Shown: positions 8,611-18,419 of the stretch, piece by piece
Numbering within the stretch: position 1 is the first letter of the stretch
Layout of the letters: each line of letters opens with the position of its first letter
Source: Enterococcus sp. DIV0660C
Lineage (GTDB): Bacteria; Bacillota; Bacilli; Lactobacillales; Enterococcaceae
NCBI RefSeq assembly: GCF_017316125.1
Contig: NZ_JAFLWA010000019.1
Span: forward strand, 62,001 to 126,000
Length of the DNA stretch: 64,000 nucleotides
Direction of reading: 5' to 3'
Translations under genes and position numbers: made by a program
Notes under the pieces: model-generated
What the model saw: only the letters and a program-made list of their open reading frames with translations
Databases searched by the model: none
Told to the model about the DNA's origin: nothing

Positions 8611-9051
8611 ATGGAACCAGATTTGAAAACAGTTAATGATTATCTCGTAAGTGTGTTCAATGATATCTTGACGATCGAAGAGTCTGAGTTGAAAAAATCA
8701 CAATTCAACGATCTATCGATTACTGAGATGCATACAATCGAGGCAATCGGTATGTATAAGAAAAAAACAACTTCAGAAGTAGCAAAGGAGTTATCGATCA
8801 CTGTTGGGACCTTGACCACTGCCATCAACAAATTAGTGAAAAAAGGGTATGTTGAGCGTATTCGCAGTGAAGATGATCGGCGTGTGGTGAAACTAGGCTT
8901 AACGAAAAAGGGTAAGCTATTATATCGCGTGCACCAACATTTTCATCGAGAGATGGTCAAAAATATTCTGGACGGAATGGGTGACCAAGAACAGCATGCT
9001 TTGTTAAATGCACTGAAAAACTTGCATGATTTCTTGCGAGAGTATAAGTGA
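8611..9051 (+). CDS. fabT: MarR-family fatty-acid synthesis repressor FabT
   Basis: A 146-residue winged-helix protein of the MarR family. The start is ATG 8611 (MEPDLKTVNDY); the longer reading from 8578 would begin inside the operator. The DNA-binding region is ELSITVGTLTTAINKLVKKGYVERIRSEDDRR (residues about 55-90). As first gene of the fab-acc cluster it fits FabT, which represses type II fatty-acid synthesis when bound to long-chain acyl-ACP. It is 9 bases from fabH. Autoregulation is indicated by the FabT boxes at its own promoter. Confidence 0.93.
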   Translation: MEPDLKTVNDYLVSVFNDILTIEESELKKSQFNDLSITEMHTIEAIGMYKKKTTSEVAKELSITVGTLTTAINKLVKKGYVERIRSEDDRRVVKLGLTKKGKLLYRVHQHFHREMVKNILDGMGDQEQHALLNALKNLHDFLREYK

Positions 9052-9060
9052 GGAACGCTA

Positions 9061-10023
9061 ATGGAACAATTTGGAACAATTATGGCAACTGCAAGTGCAC
9101 TTCCTGAAAGAATCGTGACAAACGATGAACTTTCACAAATGATGGAGACATCAGACAAATGGATCAGTTCACGAACTGGGATTAGAGAAAGACGTTGTGT
9201 AACAAATCAAACAACATCAGATCTTTGTTTCCTAGTTGCGCAAAAATTACTAGAAAAGCAAAAAACGCAGCCAGAAGAATTAGATTTCATCGTAGTTGCT
9301 ACGATTTCTCCCGATTATGCAATGCCTTCAGTGGCTGCACAAGTCCAAGGACGATTGGGAGCAACCAAAGCAATTGCTTTTGATTTGAGTGCTGCTTGTA
9401 CTGGTTTTGTGTATGCGCTAAGTATTGCTGAAAAAATGATTCGCTGTGGCTCAAAAAAAGGGCTTGTGATTGGTGGAGAAACGTTGTCTAAGTTACTTGA
9501 CTGGACAGACCGCTCGACAGCTGTATTATTCGGTGATGGAGCAGGTGGTGTGTTATTAGAAGCTGGCGCCACAAAAAAATTATTAGTGGAGCATCTAGCA
9601 ACAGATGGCACAAGAGGTTCTTCATTAACAGCAGGATATCATAAAAATCAAAGTCCATTTTATTCTGAAAAGTCAGAAGGTTCTTACTACTTACAGATGG
9701 TTGGACGTGATATTTTTGACTTTGCAGTTCGTGATGTCGCGAAGAATCTAAAAGAAATAACGCAAGAAAATTCAGTTGATTATCTACTTTTGCATCAAGC
9801 AAATCAACGAATCATTGAGAAAATCGCTCGGAAAGTCAAAATTCCACAAGAGCAGTTTCTAGCAAATATGGACAAGTATGGTAATACTTCTGCTGCAAGT
9901 ATTCCTATTTTATTAGATGAGGCAGTTTCCGCTGGGACGCTTCAATTAGGCAGTAATCAGAAAGTGGTATTTACAGGTTATGGCGGAGGTTTAACATGGG
10001 GAAGTATCCTCATGGAGCTATAA
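9061..10023 (+). CDS. fabH: 3-oxoacyl-ACP synthase III (KAS III)
   Basis: A 320-residue enzyme that condenses acetyl-CoA with malonyl-ACP to start fatty-acid synthesis. The Cys-His-Asn triad is visible: Cys113 in SAACTGF, His in LLHQANQR (about 244) and Asn in YGNTSAAS (about 274). GGGLTWGS closes the fold. It has a weak ribosome site (AGGAACG) close behind fabT, suggesting coupling. Cytoplasmic, second gene of the operon. Confidence 0.96.
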   Translation: MEQFGTIMATASALPERIVTNDELSQMMETSDKWISSRTGIRERRCVTNQTTSDLCFLVAQKLLEKQKTQPEELDFIVVATISPDYAMPSVAAQVQGRLGATKAIAFDLSAACTGFVYALSIAEKMIRCGSKKGLVIGGETLSKLLDWTDRSTAVLFGDGAGGVLLEAGATKKLLVEHLATDGTRGSSLTAGYHKNQSPFYSEKSEGSYYLQMVGRDIFDFAVRDVAKNLKEITQENSVDYLLLHQANQRIIEKIARKVKIPQEQFLANMDKYGNTSAASIPILLDEAVSAGTLQLGSNQKVVFTGYGGGLTWGSILMEL

Positions 10024-10083
10024 ACTGATAAATGATAAAAATAAAACTATAAAATTGTAAACAATATCGGAGGAATATATCGT

Positions 10084-10308
10084 ATGGTATTCGAAAAAAT
10101 TCAAGAAATTATTGCAGAAGAATTAGGGAAAGAAACAGAAGAAATTAAATTAACGACAGATATTCAAGAAGATTTAGAAGCTGATAGCTTGGACTTATTC
10201 CAAATCATCAACGAAATCGAAGATGAATTTGATGTGAAAATTGAAACAGAAGATGGCATTAAAACTGTACAAGATTTAGTTACTTACGTTGAAAAACAAA
10301 CTGCATAA
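10084..10308 (+). CDS. acpP: Acyl carrier protein
   Basis: A 74-residue acidic four-helix protein. Ser35 in EADSLDLFQ takes the 4'-phosphopantetheine arm that carries growing acyl chains. It has a strong GGAGGAA site. It is followed by a hairpin with a T run (10327-10365) instead of fabK, which sits here in the related cluster of E. faecalis. A second ACP elsewhere cannot be excluded. Confidence 0.96.
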   Translation: MVFEKIQEIIAEELGKETEEIKLTTDIQEDLEADSLDLFQIINEIEDEFDVKIETEDGIKTVQDLVTYVEKQTA

Positions 10309-10326
10309 TCATGTAATAAGGTTGGG

Positions 10327-10365
10327 GGCTGGGACATTTCCGATATGAAATGTCTTGGCCTTTTT
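10327..10365 (+). terminator. Intra-cluster terminator or attenuator between acpP and fabD
   Basis: 14-bp stem GGCTGGGACATTTC / GAAATGTCTTGGCC (three G-T pairs), 6-base loop, then five T. It lies where fabK would be expected. If it terminates partially, it would give more acpP transcript than downstream fab/acc transcript. Confidence 0.7.
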
Positions 10366-10412
10366 GAATAAATGGATACTTAATCGTCTATCCTAAATTA
10401 TTGGAGAATATA

Positions 10413-11339
10413 ATGAAGACAGCATTTTTATTTAGTGGGCAAGGCGCTCAATATCAAGGCATGGGTCAAGATTTATATCATGAACCTGTAGTAAAGCAAA
10501 CATTTGATGAAGCAAGTCAAATTCTTGGTTATGACATGGCAGATTTGTGTTTTACTGAGAATCAGCAGCTAAATCAAACAACTTACACACAGCCGGCGAT
10601 TTTAACGGTAAGTGTTGCCTATCATCGTTTATTACAAGAACAAGGAATCACTCCAGATGCGGCATTAGGGCTTAGCTTAGGAGAGTATTCCGCATTGGTT
10701 GCGAGTGAAGCGCTATCGTTTGAGGAAGCCGTGGCATTAGTGGCTAAACGCGGTGCTTATATGACGGAGGCGGCGCCAACCGGCAGCGGCAAAATGGTCG
10801 CTGTGATGAATACACCGATTGAAGTAATTGAAGATTGTTGCCAAGAAGCAAGTCAGTATGGGATTGTTTCACCTGCAAATTATAATACACCACAACAAAT
10901 CGTTATTGGTGGAGAAGTAGTGGCTGTTGATGCGGCGACGGATTTGTTACAAGAACAAGGCGCTAAACGAATGATTCCGTTAAATGTTAGTGGACCCTTT
11001 CATACAGGCATTCTAGCGCCAGCAGCGCAAAAACTAGCGAAGGAATTAAAAACGATCTCGGTTAACGAACCAAAGATCCCAGTGATTAGTAATACCACCA
11101 CTGAGATCATGACAAAAGAGACAATTCCAAACTTGTTAGAGCGTCAAGTGATGTCTCCTGTTCGCTTTTATGAAAGTATTGAAAAATTAAAATCATTGGG
11201 AATTGACCAAATGATTGAAGTCGGACCAGGGAAAGTCTTGAGTGGTTTTATGAAAAAAATCGATAAAACGATTCCTGTTTACCGTGTTGAGAATCAACAA
11301 ACATTTGAAGAAACTTATCAACGATTATCAGGGAGGTAA
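10413..11339 (+). CDS. fabD: Malonyl-CoA:ACP transacylase
   Basis: A 308-residue enzyme that moves malonyl from CoA to ACP. The start is ATG 10413, with TTGGAGA as ribosome site; the in-frame TTG 10401 is part of that site. The nucleophile Ser88 lies in GLSLGEYSAL, and the catalytic His is in GPFHTGIL (about 195). GQGAQYQGMG near the N-terminus forms the oxyanion region. Two bases separate it from fabG. Confidence 0.96.
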   Translation: MKTAFLFSGQGAQYQGMGQDLYHEPVVKQTFDEASQILGYDMADLCFTENQQLNQTTYTQPAILTVSVAYHRLLQEQGITPDAALGLSLGEYSALVASEALSFEEAVALVAKRGAYMTEAAPTGSGKMVAVMNTPIEVIEDCCQEASQYGIVSPANYNTPQQIVIGGEVVAVDAATDLLQEQGAKRMIPLNVSGPFHTGILAPAAQKLAKELKTISVNEPKIPVISNTTTEIMTKETIPNLLERQVMSPVRFYESIEKLKSLGIDQMIEVGPGKVLSGFMKKIDKTIPVYRVENQQTFEETYQRLSGR

Positions 11340-11341
11340 TT

Positions 11342-12079
11342 ATGAACGTTAGAGGAAAAAACGTTTTTGTCACAGGAAGTACAAGAGGTATCGGGGAAGC
11401 AATCGCAATTGCGTTTGCTAAAGCGGGTGCCAATGTTGTCTTAAATGGTCGCAGCGCGATTTCTTCAGAGAAATTGGCTGAAATTTCAGCTTTAGGTGTT
11501 ACCTGTATTGGGGTATCTGGTGATATCTCTGATTTTACTAAAGCAGGTGAGATGATCAAGGAAGCACAAGAGAAGCTGGGTTCTGTTGACATTTTGGTCA
11601 ATAACGCCGGAATCACGAATGACAAATTATTACTTCGTATGGACGCTGAAGATTTCAAAAAATGTTTGGATATCAATTTGACTGGTACATTCAACATGAC
11701 CCAACATGTTTTAAAACAAATGATGAAGAAACGTGAAGGTGCAATCATCAATTTGGCAAGTGTTTCTGGTTTAATCGGAAATGTCGGACAAGCAAACTAT
11801 GCAGCTAGTAAAGCTGGAGTTGTTGGCTTAACAAAATCAGTTGCAAGAGAAGTAGCGACGCGTGGAATCACATGCAACGCCATTGCGCCGGGCTTTATTG
11901 CAACGGACATGACGGATGTTCTATCAGAAAAGGTGAAAGAACAAGTCACAAAACAAATTCCACTGCAACGCTTTGGTCATGTGGAAGATATTGCCAAAGC
12001 TGCAGTTTTCTTAGCAGAAAATGCGTACATCACAGGTCAAGTGATCAATGTTGATGGCGGTTTGGTCATGCACGGATAA
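11342..12079 (+). CDS. fabG: 3-oxoacyl-ACP reductase
   Basis: A 245-residue short-chain dehydrogenase. TGSTRGIGEAIA binds NADPH (residues about 11-22), NNAG follows, and the Ser-Tyr-Lys triad is visible in SVSG and YAASKAG. It reduces 3-oxoacyl-ACP to 3-hydroxyacyl-ACP. GGAGG lies at the fabD end, so translation is coupled. Ends ...NVDGGLVMHG as is normal for FabG. Confidence 0.96.
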   Translation: MNVRGKNVFVTGSTRGIGEAIAIAFAKAGANVVLNGRSAISSEKLAEISALGVTCIGVSGDISDFTKAGEMIKEAQEKLGSVDILVNNAGITNDKLLLRMDAEDFKKCLDINLTGTFNMTQHVLKQMMKKREGAIINLASVSGLIGNVGQANYAASKAGVVGLTKSVAREVATRGITCNAIAPGFIATDMTDVLSEKVKEQVTKQIPLQRFGHVEDIAKAAVFLAENAYITGQVINVDGGLVMHG

Positions 12080-12097
12080 TAGAAAGGAAGATGATTG

Positions 12098-13333
12098 ATG
12101 AATCGAGTAGTAATTACAGGCTATGGTGTTACTTCGCCAATCGGAAACGATGCCGATAGCTTTTTAGATAGTTTAAAAAACGGAACGAATGGAATTGCAC
12201 CAATTACAAAATTTGATGCAACTGAAACAGGAATTACGTTAGCTGGTGAAGTAAAAGATTTCCCTTATGATAAATACTTTATTAAAAAAGACAGCAAACG
12301 TATGGACATGTTTTCGATTTATGGAATCTATGCCGCTCTTGAAGCGATTGAAATGAGTGGATTAGAAAAAGAAAAAATCAATCAAGACCGTTTCGGCGTT
12401 ATCGTTGGCTCTGGAATTGGTGGTTTACCAACAATTGAAAATCAAGTAATTCGTTTGCATGAAAAAGGTGCTAAGCGCGTATCCCCAATGTTTGTTCCTA
12501 TGTCGATCGCTAACATGGCTGCTGGAAATATTGCCTTACGAGTAGGCGCTAAGGGAATTTGTACATCAATCGTTACAGCTTGTGCTAGTGGAACAAACTC
12601 AATTGGTGAGGCTTACCGTAACATCAAACATGGATACTCAGACGTTATCTTAGCTGGCGGAACAGAAGCGACAATCTGTGAAATGGGAATCGCAGGTTTT
12701 GCTGCGTTGACTGCTTTATCAACTGCTACGGATCCAACACGTGGTTCCATTCCATTTGATGAAGAGCGTAATGGTTTTGTTATGGGAGAAGGCGCTGGAA
12801 TCTTAGTGATCGAGTCCTTGGAACATGCAAAAGCACGTGGTGCAAAAATCTATGGTGAAATCGTTGGTTACGGTTCAAATTGTGATGCCTATCATATGAC
12901 AGCACCAACACCAGACGGATCAGGCGCTTCAAAAGCAATGAAATTGGCAATGGACGAAGCAGGAATCCAGCCAGAAGAAGTGGGCTATATCAACGCCCAC
13001 GGAACAAGTACACCCGCAAATGACCAAGCAGAAGCAAAAGCAATTCAGCTAGCACTTGGTGAAAACTTCCGAGAAACCTATGTTAGCAGCACGAAATCAA
13101 TGACAGGTCATTTACTAGGCGCTGCAGGGGGAATCGAAGCATTAGCAACGTTGTTAGCGTTAGAGCACCAATTTATACCACCAACTATCAACGTAGTGAA
13201 TCAAGATCCAGAGATTGATTTAACAGTCGTAAAAAATGACAGTAAACCTGCTGAAATTACTTATGCAATGAGTAACTCACTAGGTTTCGGTGGGCATAAT
13301 GCGGTCCTTTGTATGAAACGCTGGGAGGAATAA
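12098..13333 (+). CDS. fabF: 3-oxoacyl-ACP synthase II (KAS II)
   Basis: A 411-residue elongating condensing enzyme. The start is ATG 12098 (MNRVVITGYGVTSP) with AGAAAGGAAG 7 bases before; TTG 12095 is less likely. Cys162 in VTACASGTNS plus the two His in NAHGTSTPAND and TGHLLGAAGG form the active site. It condenses acyl-ACP with malonyl-ACP in each elongation round. Two bases separate it from accB. Confidence 0.96.
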   Translation: MNRVVITGYGVTSPIGNDADSFLDSLKNGTNGIAPITKFDATETGITLAGEVKDFPYDKYFIKKDSKRMDMFSIYGIYAALEAIEMSGLEKEKINQDRFGVIVGSGIGGLPTIENQVIRLHEKGAKRVSPMFVPMSIANMAAGNIALRVGAKGICTSIVTACASGTNSIGEAYRNIKHGYSDVILAGGTEATICEMGIAGFAALTALSTATDPTRGSIPFDEERNGFVMGEGAGILVIESLEHAKARGAKIYGEIVGYGSNCDAYHMTAPTPDGSGASKAMKLAMDEAGIQPEEVGYINAHGTSTPANDQAEAKAIQLALGENFRETYVSSTKSMTGHLLGAAGGIEALATLLALEHQFIPPTINVVNQDPEIDLTVVKNDSKPAEITYAMSNSLGFGGHNAVLCMKRWEE

Positions 13334-13335
13334 GT

Positions 13336-13821
13336 TTGAATATCAGTGAAATTAAAGAATTAGTAACGCAATTTGATCAATCTTCTTTGACTGAATTTGA
13401 TTTGCGCGAAGGTCAATTTGAACTTTATATGAATAAAAACAATACGAGTCGTGGAGCAGCAACAGCGCCTCAAACAATGGAAGCACCTGCAGTCCAATCT
13501 GTATCAGCTAAACCAGAAATCAAACCAGATGAACCGTTCAAGGAACAGTCTGTCGTAGCGGACACGAAGCAAGAAATTGAAGGTATCGAAGTAAAATCAC
13601 CCATTGTTGGTGTTGTATATTTACAACCTTCACCGGACAAACCAGCTTACAAAAAAGTTGGTGACCAAGTAGTAAAAGGTGAAATCATCTGTATTATTGA
13701 AGCAATGAAACTAATGAATGAGATTACCAGTGAATTTGACGGAGAAATTGTTGAAATTCTGGTTGAAAATGAAGAAGTTGTTGAATTTGGTCAACCACTC
13801 GTTAAAATTCAGCCAAAATAA
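13336..13821 (+). CDS. accB: Acetyl-CoA carboxylase biotin carboxyl carrier protein
   Basis: A 161-residue carrier. TTG 13336 (MNISEIKELV) is chosen because GGGAGGAA lies 5 bases upstream and the longer frame from 13309 lies inside fabF. An Ala/Pro/Lys/Glu-rich linker (residues about 40-85) leads to the biotinyl domain, where Lys125 in IEAMKLMNE is biotinylated. Works with AccC and AccAD to make malonyl-CoA. Confidence 0.94.
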   Translation: MNISEIKELVTQFDQSSLTEFDLREGQFELYMNKNNTSRGAATAPQTMEAPAVQSVSAKPEIKPDEPFKEQSVVADTKQEIEGIEVKSPIVGVVYLQPSPDKPAYKKVGDQVVKGEIICIIEAMKLMNEITSEFDGEIVEILVENEEVVEFGQPLVKIQPK

Positions 13822-13835
13822 GAAAGAGGTAGAAG

Positions 13836-14255
13836 ATGAATATTCAAGAAATCAAAGAAATCATTCCACATCGTTACCCAATGTTGCTGATTGATCGAGT
13901 GGAAGAAATGGTTGCAGGCGAAAGAGTTATCGCTAAGAAAAATGTCACAATCAATGAACCTTTTTTTCAAGGGCATTTTCCGGAAGAACCAGTTATGCCA
14001 GGTGTGCTGATTGTTGAAGCAATGGCACAAGCTGGAGCGGTTGCCTTATTGTCTTTAGAACAATTTAAAGGAAAGACAGCTTATTTTGGCGGATTGGATA
14101 AAGCAAAATTCCGTCGCAAAGTGACACCAGGAGATACTTTATATTTGGAAGTTGAAATTATCAAAGTAAAATCTTCCGCAGGAATCGGGAAGGGTGTCGC
14201 AAAAGTGGATGGCAAAAAAGTTGCCGAAGCTGAATTAACCTTTATGATTGGATAG
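13836..14255 (+). CDS. fabZ: 3-hydroxyacyl-ACP dehydratase
   Basis: A 139-residue hot-dog-fold dehydratase. The catalytic His is in [14 protein letters not shown] (about residue 48) and the Glu in IVEAMAQAG (about 62). [11 protein letters not shown] is the family opening. It removes water from 3-hydroxyacyl-ACP. This is the FabZ in the main cluster; an isomerase-type FabN, known in enterococci, would lie elsewhere. Confidence 0.95.
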   Translation: MNIQEIKEIIPHRYPMLLIDRVEEMVAGERVIAKKNVTINEPFFQGHFPEEPVMPGVLIVEAMAQAGAVALLSLEQFKGKTAYFGGLDKAKFRRKVTPGDTLYLEVEIIKVKSSAGIGKGVAKVDGKKVAEAELTFMIG

Positions 14256-14262
14256 GTGAAAT

Positions 14263-15642
14263 ATGTTTTCAAAAGTTTTGATAGCTAACCGCGGTGAAAT
14301 TGCCGTGCGGATTATTCGTGCCTGTCGTGAATTAGGTATTCAAACCGTTGCTGTATATTCAGAAGCAGATGCTGACGCATTGCATACCCAATTAGCAGAT
14401 GAAGCGATTTGCATTGGACCAGCGAAAGCTGTTGATTCTTATTTGAATGTTCAACAGGTTTTGAGTGCGGCAATCGTTACTAAGGCCGAAGCGATTCACC
14501 CAGGTTTTGGTTTTTTATCTGAAAATAGTCGTTTTGCATCAATGTGTGAAGAGTGCAATATTGTTTTTATTGGGCCTAAAAGTGAAACAATTGATGCAAT
14601 GGGGAATAAGATTAATGCCCGTCGCTTGATGCAAGAAGCGAAAGTCCCGGTGATCCCGGGAAGCGAAGGTGTACTTTCTACTGTGGAAGAAGCTTTGTCT
14701 GTTGCGGATAAGATTGGTTACCCAGTTATGCTAAAGGCCGCTGCTGGTGGCGGTGGTAAAGGAATTCGGAAGGTAATGACCAAAGAAGACCTACCACAAC
14801 ACTTTGCTTCTGCGCAACAAGAAGCTGCTGCTGCGTTTGGAAATGACGAAATGTATTTGGAAAAAATTATTTATCCAGCAAGACACATTGAAGTTCAAAT
14901 ATTGGGTGATCATTATGGAAATGTCATTCATTTGGGTGAGCGTGATTGTTCGTTACAAAGAAATAATCAAAAAGTTCTTGAAGAATCACCATCTGTTGTG
15001 ATTTCTGCTGCAAAACGTGCAGATTTAGGCGCTGCGGCTGTTCGTGCAGCGAAAGCTGTAAATTACGAAAATGCTGGAACCATTGAATTTCTGATGGATG
15101 AATCTGGTGCCTTTTACTTTATGGAAATGAATACGCGAATTCAAGTAGAACATCCAGTGACAGAAATGGTAACGAATGTTGACTTAGTGAAAAAGCAAAT
15201 TGAAATCGCAGCAGGCGAACCATTGGGGTTAGAACAAAGCGACATCAAGTTTCAAGGTCATGCGATTGAATGTCGAATCAATGCAGAAAATCCAGCTTTT
15301 CATTTTGCCCCTTCACCTGGAACCATTGAAAACTTATTACTTCCTGCTGGAGGAATGGGTTTACGTGTCGATAGTGCAGTTTATTCAGGCTATAAAATAC
15401 CTCCATACTATGATTCAATGATTGCTAAAGTCATTGTTCATGGCGATACACGCTTTGAGGCGTTGATGAAAATGCAACGTGCGTTAAGTGAAATCGTGAC
15501 AGATGGTGTTGTGACAAATGCCGAATTTCAAATGGACTTGATTAGTCATCCAGCAGTGATTGCTGGTGATTACACGACGGCATTTTTACAAGAAGAATTT
15601 TTACCAAATTGGACACCTGAAACGGAGATTGGAGGCGAGTAG
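14263..15642 (+). CDS. accC: Biotin carboxylase subunit of acetyl-CoA carboxylase
   Basis: A 459-residue ATP-grasp enzyme that carboxylates biotin on AccB. Visible parts are the MFSKVLIANRGEIAVRI opening, the glycine-rich ATP loop AAAGGGGKGIRKV (about 160-172) and the active-site stretch EMNTRIQVEHPVTE (about 285-298). Length is normal. Its stop codon abuts the accD start directly. Confidence 0.96.
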   Translation: MFSKVLIANRGEIAVRIIRACRELGIQTVAVYSEADADALHTQLADEAICIGPAKAVDSYLNVQQVLSAAIVTKAEAIHPGFGFLSENSRFASMCEECNIVFIGPKSETIDAMGNKINARRLMQEAKVPVIPGSEGVLSTVEEALSVADKIGYPVMLKAAAGGGGKGIRKVMTKEDLPQHFASAQQEAAAAFGNDEMYLEKIIYPARHIEVQILGDHYGNVIHLGERDCSLQRNNQKVLEESPSVVISAAKRADLGAAAVRAAKAVNYENAGTIEFLMDESGAFYFMEMNTRIQVEHPVTEMVTNVDLVKKQIEIAAGEPLGLEQSDIKFQGHAIECRINAENPAFHFAPSPGTIENLLLPAGGMGLRVDSAVYSGYKIPPYYDSMIAKVIVHGDTRFEALMKMQRALSEIVTDGVVTNAEFQMDLISHPAVIAGDYTTAFLQEEFLPNWTPETEIGGE

Positions 15643-16512
15643 ATGGCTCTGTTTAAGAAGAAAAAATATATTCGCATTAACCCAAATCGTGGAGCTCAGC
15701 CTACAAGTCCACCAACTGTTCCTGACAACATGTGGGCAAAGTGTCCGAATTGTAAACACATCATTTACACAAAAGATATTGGTGAAGAACGTGTTTGTCC
15801 GAACTGTGGTTACACGTTTCGTATCAGTGCTTGGCAACGATTAGCGTTAACGATTGATGAAAAAAGCTTTGAAGAATGGGATACTGAATTAGCAACAGAA
15901 GATCCTTTGAATTTTCCTGGGTACCAGGACAAAATCGAAGTGATGCAAGAAAAAACTGGATTGCATGAAGCCATTTTGACTGGTAAAGCAACGATCAATG
16001 ACATTCCTTTGGCAATTGGCGTGATGGATTCAAACTTTATCATGGGAAGCATGGGAACGATTGTTGGCGAAAAAATAACTAGATTATTTGAACGGGCGTT
16101 AACAGCAAATTTACCTGTGGTCTTGTTTACTGCCTCTGGCGGTGCCAGAATGCAAGAAGGTATTTTTTCTTTAATGCAAATGGCAAAAATTTCCGCAGCG
16201 GTGAAACGTCACAGTAATGCAGGGCTTTTTTATCTAACGATTTTGACTGATCCAACAACTGGTGGTGTAACCGCTAGTTTTGCGATGGAGGGTGATGTGA
16301 TTTTAGCTGAGCCGCAAAGCTTGATTGGTTTTGCTGGTCGTCGGGTAATTGAACAAACGATTAAACAGGAATTACCGGAAGATTTTCAAAAGGCAGAATT
16401 TTTGTTAGCCCATGGTTTTGTTGATCAGATCGTTCCACGAACAGAATTGAAGCAAACCATTCATCAGTTGCTTGAGTTGCATACACAGAAAGGTTGGTTG
16501 GATCATGAATAA
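15643..16512 (+). CDS. accD: Acetyl-CoA carboxylase carboxyltransferase subunit beta
   Basis: A 289-residue subunit. The zinc ribbon CPNC...CPNC (residues about 31-53) is followed by the crotonase-like carboxyltransferase fold with [10 protein letters not shown] and [12 protein letters not shown]. It works as an alpha2-beta2 complex with AccA. Starts with no gap after accC and overlaps accA by 8 bases. Confidence 0.96.
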   Translation: MALFKKKKYIRINPNRGAQPTSPPTVPDNMWAKCPNCKHIIYTKDIGEERVCPNCGYTFRISAWQRLALTIDEKSFEEWDTELATEDPLNFPGYQDKIEVMQEKTGLHEAILTGKATINDIPLAIGVMDSNFIMGSMGTIVGEKITRLFERALTANLPVVLFTASGGARMQEGIFSLMQMAKISAAVKRHSNAGLFYLTILTDPTTGGVTASFAMEGDVILAEPQSLIGFAGRRVIEQTIKQELPEDFQKAEFLLAHGFVDQIVPRTELKQTIHQLLELHTQKGWLDHE

Positions 16513-17290
16513 AACAGCTCATGAGGTTGTTCAACTAGCTAGAGCAAAAGAACGTTGGACGAGTTTAGATTTTTTTGAAGAAATTTTTGATGGATTTCAG
16601 GAGTTTCATGGTGATCGTTTGTTTGGTGATGATGAAGCAATCGTTGGGGGGATTGCTCGTTTAGCTGGCAAACCAATCACAGTGATTGGCATCCAAAAGG
16701 GGCGAGATCTACAAGAAAATATCCAACGAAACTTCGGTTCACCACATCCAGAAGGGTACCGCAAAGCGTTGAGATTGATGAAACAGGCAGAAAAATTTAA
16801 ACGTCCAGTCATCACGCTGATTAATACTGCTGGAGCTTATTGTGGGGTAGGAGCGGAAGAACGTGGCGAAGGTGAAGCAATCGCCAAAAATCTTTTAGAA
16901 ATGTCTGATTTGAAAGTACCAGTTCTAGCAATCATCATTGGTGAAGGCGGCAGTGGTGGAGCGCTTGCTCTTGGTGTTGCTGATGAAGTTTGGATGCTTG
17001 AGCAAACGATTTATGCGATTCTTTCACCAGAAGGATTTGCATCTATTTTGTGGAAAGATGGAAGCCGAGCGGCTGAAGCGGCTGAGCTGATGAAAATCAC
17101 TGCGCCTGAATTACATGAATTAGGAATTGTGGACAAGGTGATTCCAGAAACTTTTAATGGGGAACCACTTCCTTGGCCTAAAGTAGCACACATAATGAAA
17201 AAAGCAATAATTGAAAAGTTAACTGAATTATCGCAAACGGATGTAACTACTTTACTTGAAAACCGTTATGAAAGATTCCGTAAGTACTAA
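16505..17290 (+). CDS. accA: Acetyl-CoA carboxylase carboxyltransferase subunit alpha
   Basis: A 261-residue subunit starting at ATG 16505 inside the end of accD; the frame extends upstream to 16472 but [13 protein letters not shown] is the natural start. The crotonase core shows [30 protein letters not shown] and [16 protein letters not shown], which bind the carboxybiotin and CoA. It is shorter than the E. coli subunit (about 319), as is usual in Lactobacillales. Last gene of the cluster. Confidence 0.95.
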   Translation: MNKTAHEVVQLARAKERWTSLDFFEEIFDGFQEFHGDRLFGDDEAIVGGIARLAGKPITVIGIQKGRDLQENIQRNFGSPHPEGYRKALRLMKQAEKFKRPVITLINTAGAYCGVGAEERGEGEAIAKNLLEMSDLKVPVLAIIIGEGGSGGALALGVADEVWMLEQTIYAILSPEGFASILWKDGSRAAEAAELMKITAPELHELGIVDKVIPETFNGEPLPWPKVAHIMKKAIIEKLTELSQTDVTTLLENRYERFRKY

Positions 17291-17302
17291 ACGACTGATG
17301 AT

Positions 17303-17333
17303 AAGAGGTTGGGATTTCTCCCAGCCTCTTTTT
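17303..17333 (+). terminator. Terminator of the fab-acc cluster
   Basis: 12-bp stem AAGAGGTTGGGA / TCCCAGCCTCTT with one G-T pair, TTTC loop and T run. Confidence 0.88.
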
Positions 17334-17580
17334 GTTGTATTGAAAAAAACAAAGCAATTTGTTTTTCTTTGCTTCGATCTGATTTTGAATTTGCTTGGAA
17401 TCATTTGGAATGAAGTTAGAGGCGAATGATTTTTAGTCAAAAACAAGGAAAAACTCATGATAAATGAAATTTTCGCATATTTTTTCAAAAATTACTCTTG
17501 AAATGAATAAAAAATCTGATATTATGTATAATAACTCATTAACTGAATGTTGTGTGTATAAATATTAGAGGAGAGTATAG

Positions 17581-18405
17581 ATGAAAAAAATAATTTGGTT
17601 TGCGATGGTTTCAATGGTGGTCCTTTTAGGTGCATGTAGCTCAGAAGGAAAAGAAACAAGTAATGATTCAAAAAAAGAAGTGATTCAAAGCATCCAAGAC
17701 TCTGGAAAATTAGTGGTGGGAACTTCTGCAGATTTTGCTCCATTTGAATTTCATACGATGATTGATGGAAAAGATAAAATCGTCGGTGTGGATATTGATT
17801 TGGCGAATGAAATCGCGAAAGAATTGGGTGTCAAAGTCGAGGTGATGGATATGGAATTCAATGCGGTATTAGCAGCCTTACAACAAGGAAAAGTCAATTT
17901 AGCGATTTCTGGTATTTCGGCAACAGAAGAACGTCAACAAACATTTGACTTCTCAGATAATTATTTTGCTCCACCTCAAAAAATGGTGATTAATAAAGAA
18001 AACGTAAATGAATTAACTAGTCTAAAAAGTTTTGCAAAGAAAAAAGTGGGCGCGCAAAAAGGATCAGTTCAAGAAGATGTTGTGAAAGAACAAGTGGCAG
18101 ACGCACAACTAGTTTCTGTAGCTAAAGTGCCTAATCTAATCATTGAATTAAAACAAGGATCAATTGATGGATTGGTGTTAGAGGAAACCGTTGCAAATTC
18201 TTATATTGAAAACAATCCAGAATTGATGTTAGCAGATGTTGATTTAGTTTCGAGCGATGAAGAAGCCTACGCAATTGCATTACCAAAAGGTGAAGAAGAA
18301 TTACAAAAGAAAGTTAATCAAGTTATCAAAGAATTACAAAGCTCAGGAAAAATGGATGAATTTATTAAAAAAAATACAGAGTTAGCTAAAAAAGCGGAAA
18401 AATAA
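17581..18405 (+). CDS. Amino-acid ABC transporter substrate-binding lipoprotein
   Basis: A 274-residue family-3 solute-binding protein. Lys-Lys plus a hydrophobic stretch end in lipobox LLGAC, with Cys19 as the lipidated residue, so it is anchored outside the membrane. The family signature GVDIDLANEIAKELG lies at about 62-76. With the following permease and ATPase it forms a polar amino-acid importer; glutamine, arginine or cystine are all possible and the sequence does not decide. AGAGGAGAG precedes ATG. Confidence 0.92.
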   Translation: MKKIIWFAMVSMVVLLGACSSEGKETSNDSKKEVIQSIQDSGKLVVGTSADFAPFEFHTMIDGKDKIVGVDIDLANEIAKELGVKVEVMDMEFNAVLAALQQGKVNLAISGISATEERQQTFDFSDNYFAPPQKMVINKENVNELTSLKSFAKKKVGAQKGSVQEDVVKEQVADAQLVSVAKVPNLIIELKQGSIDGLVLEETVANSYIENNPELMLADVDLVSSDEEAYAIALPKGEEELQKKVNQVIKELQSSGKMDEFIKKNTELAKKAEK

Positions 18406-18419
18406 AGGAGTTTGATTAC

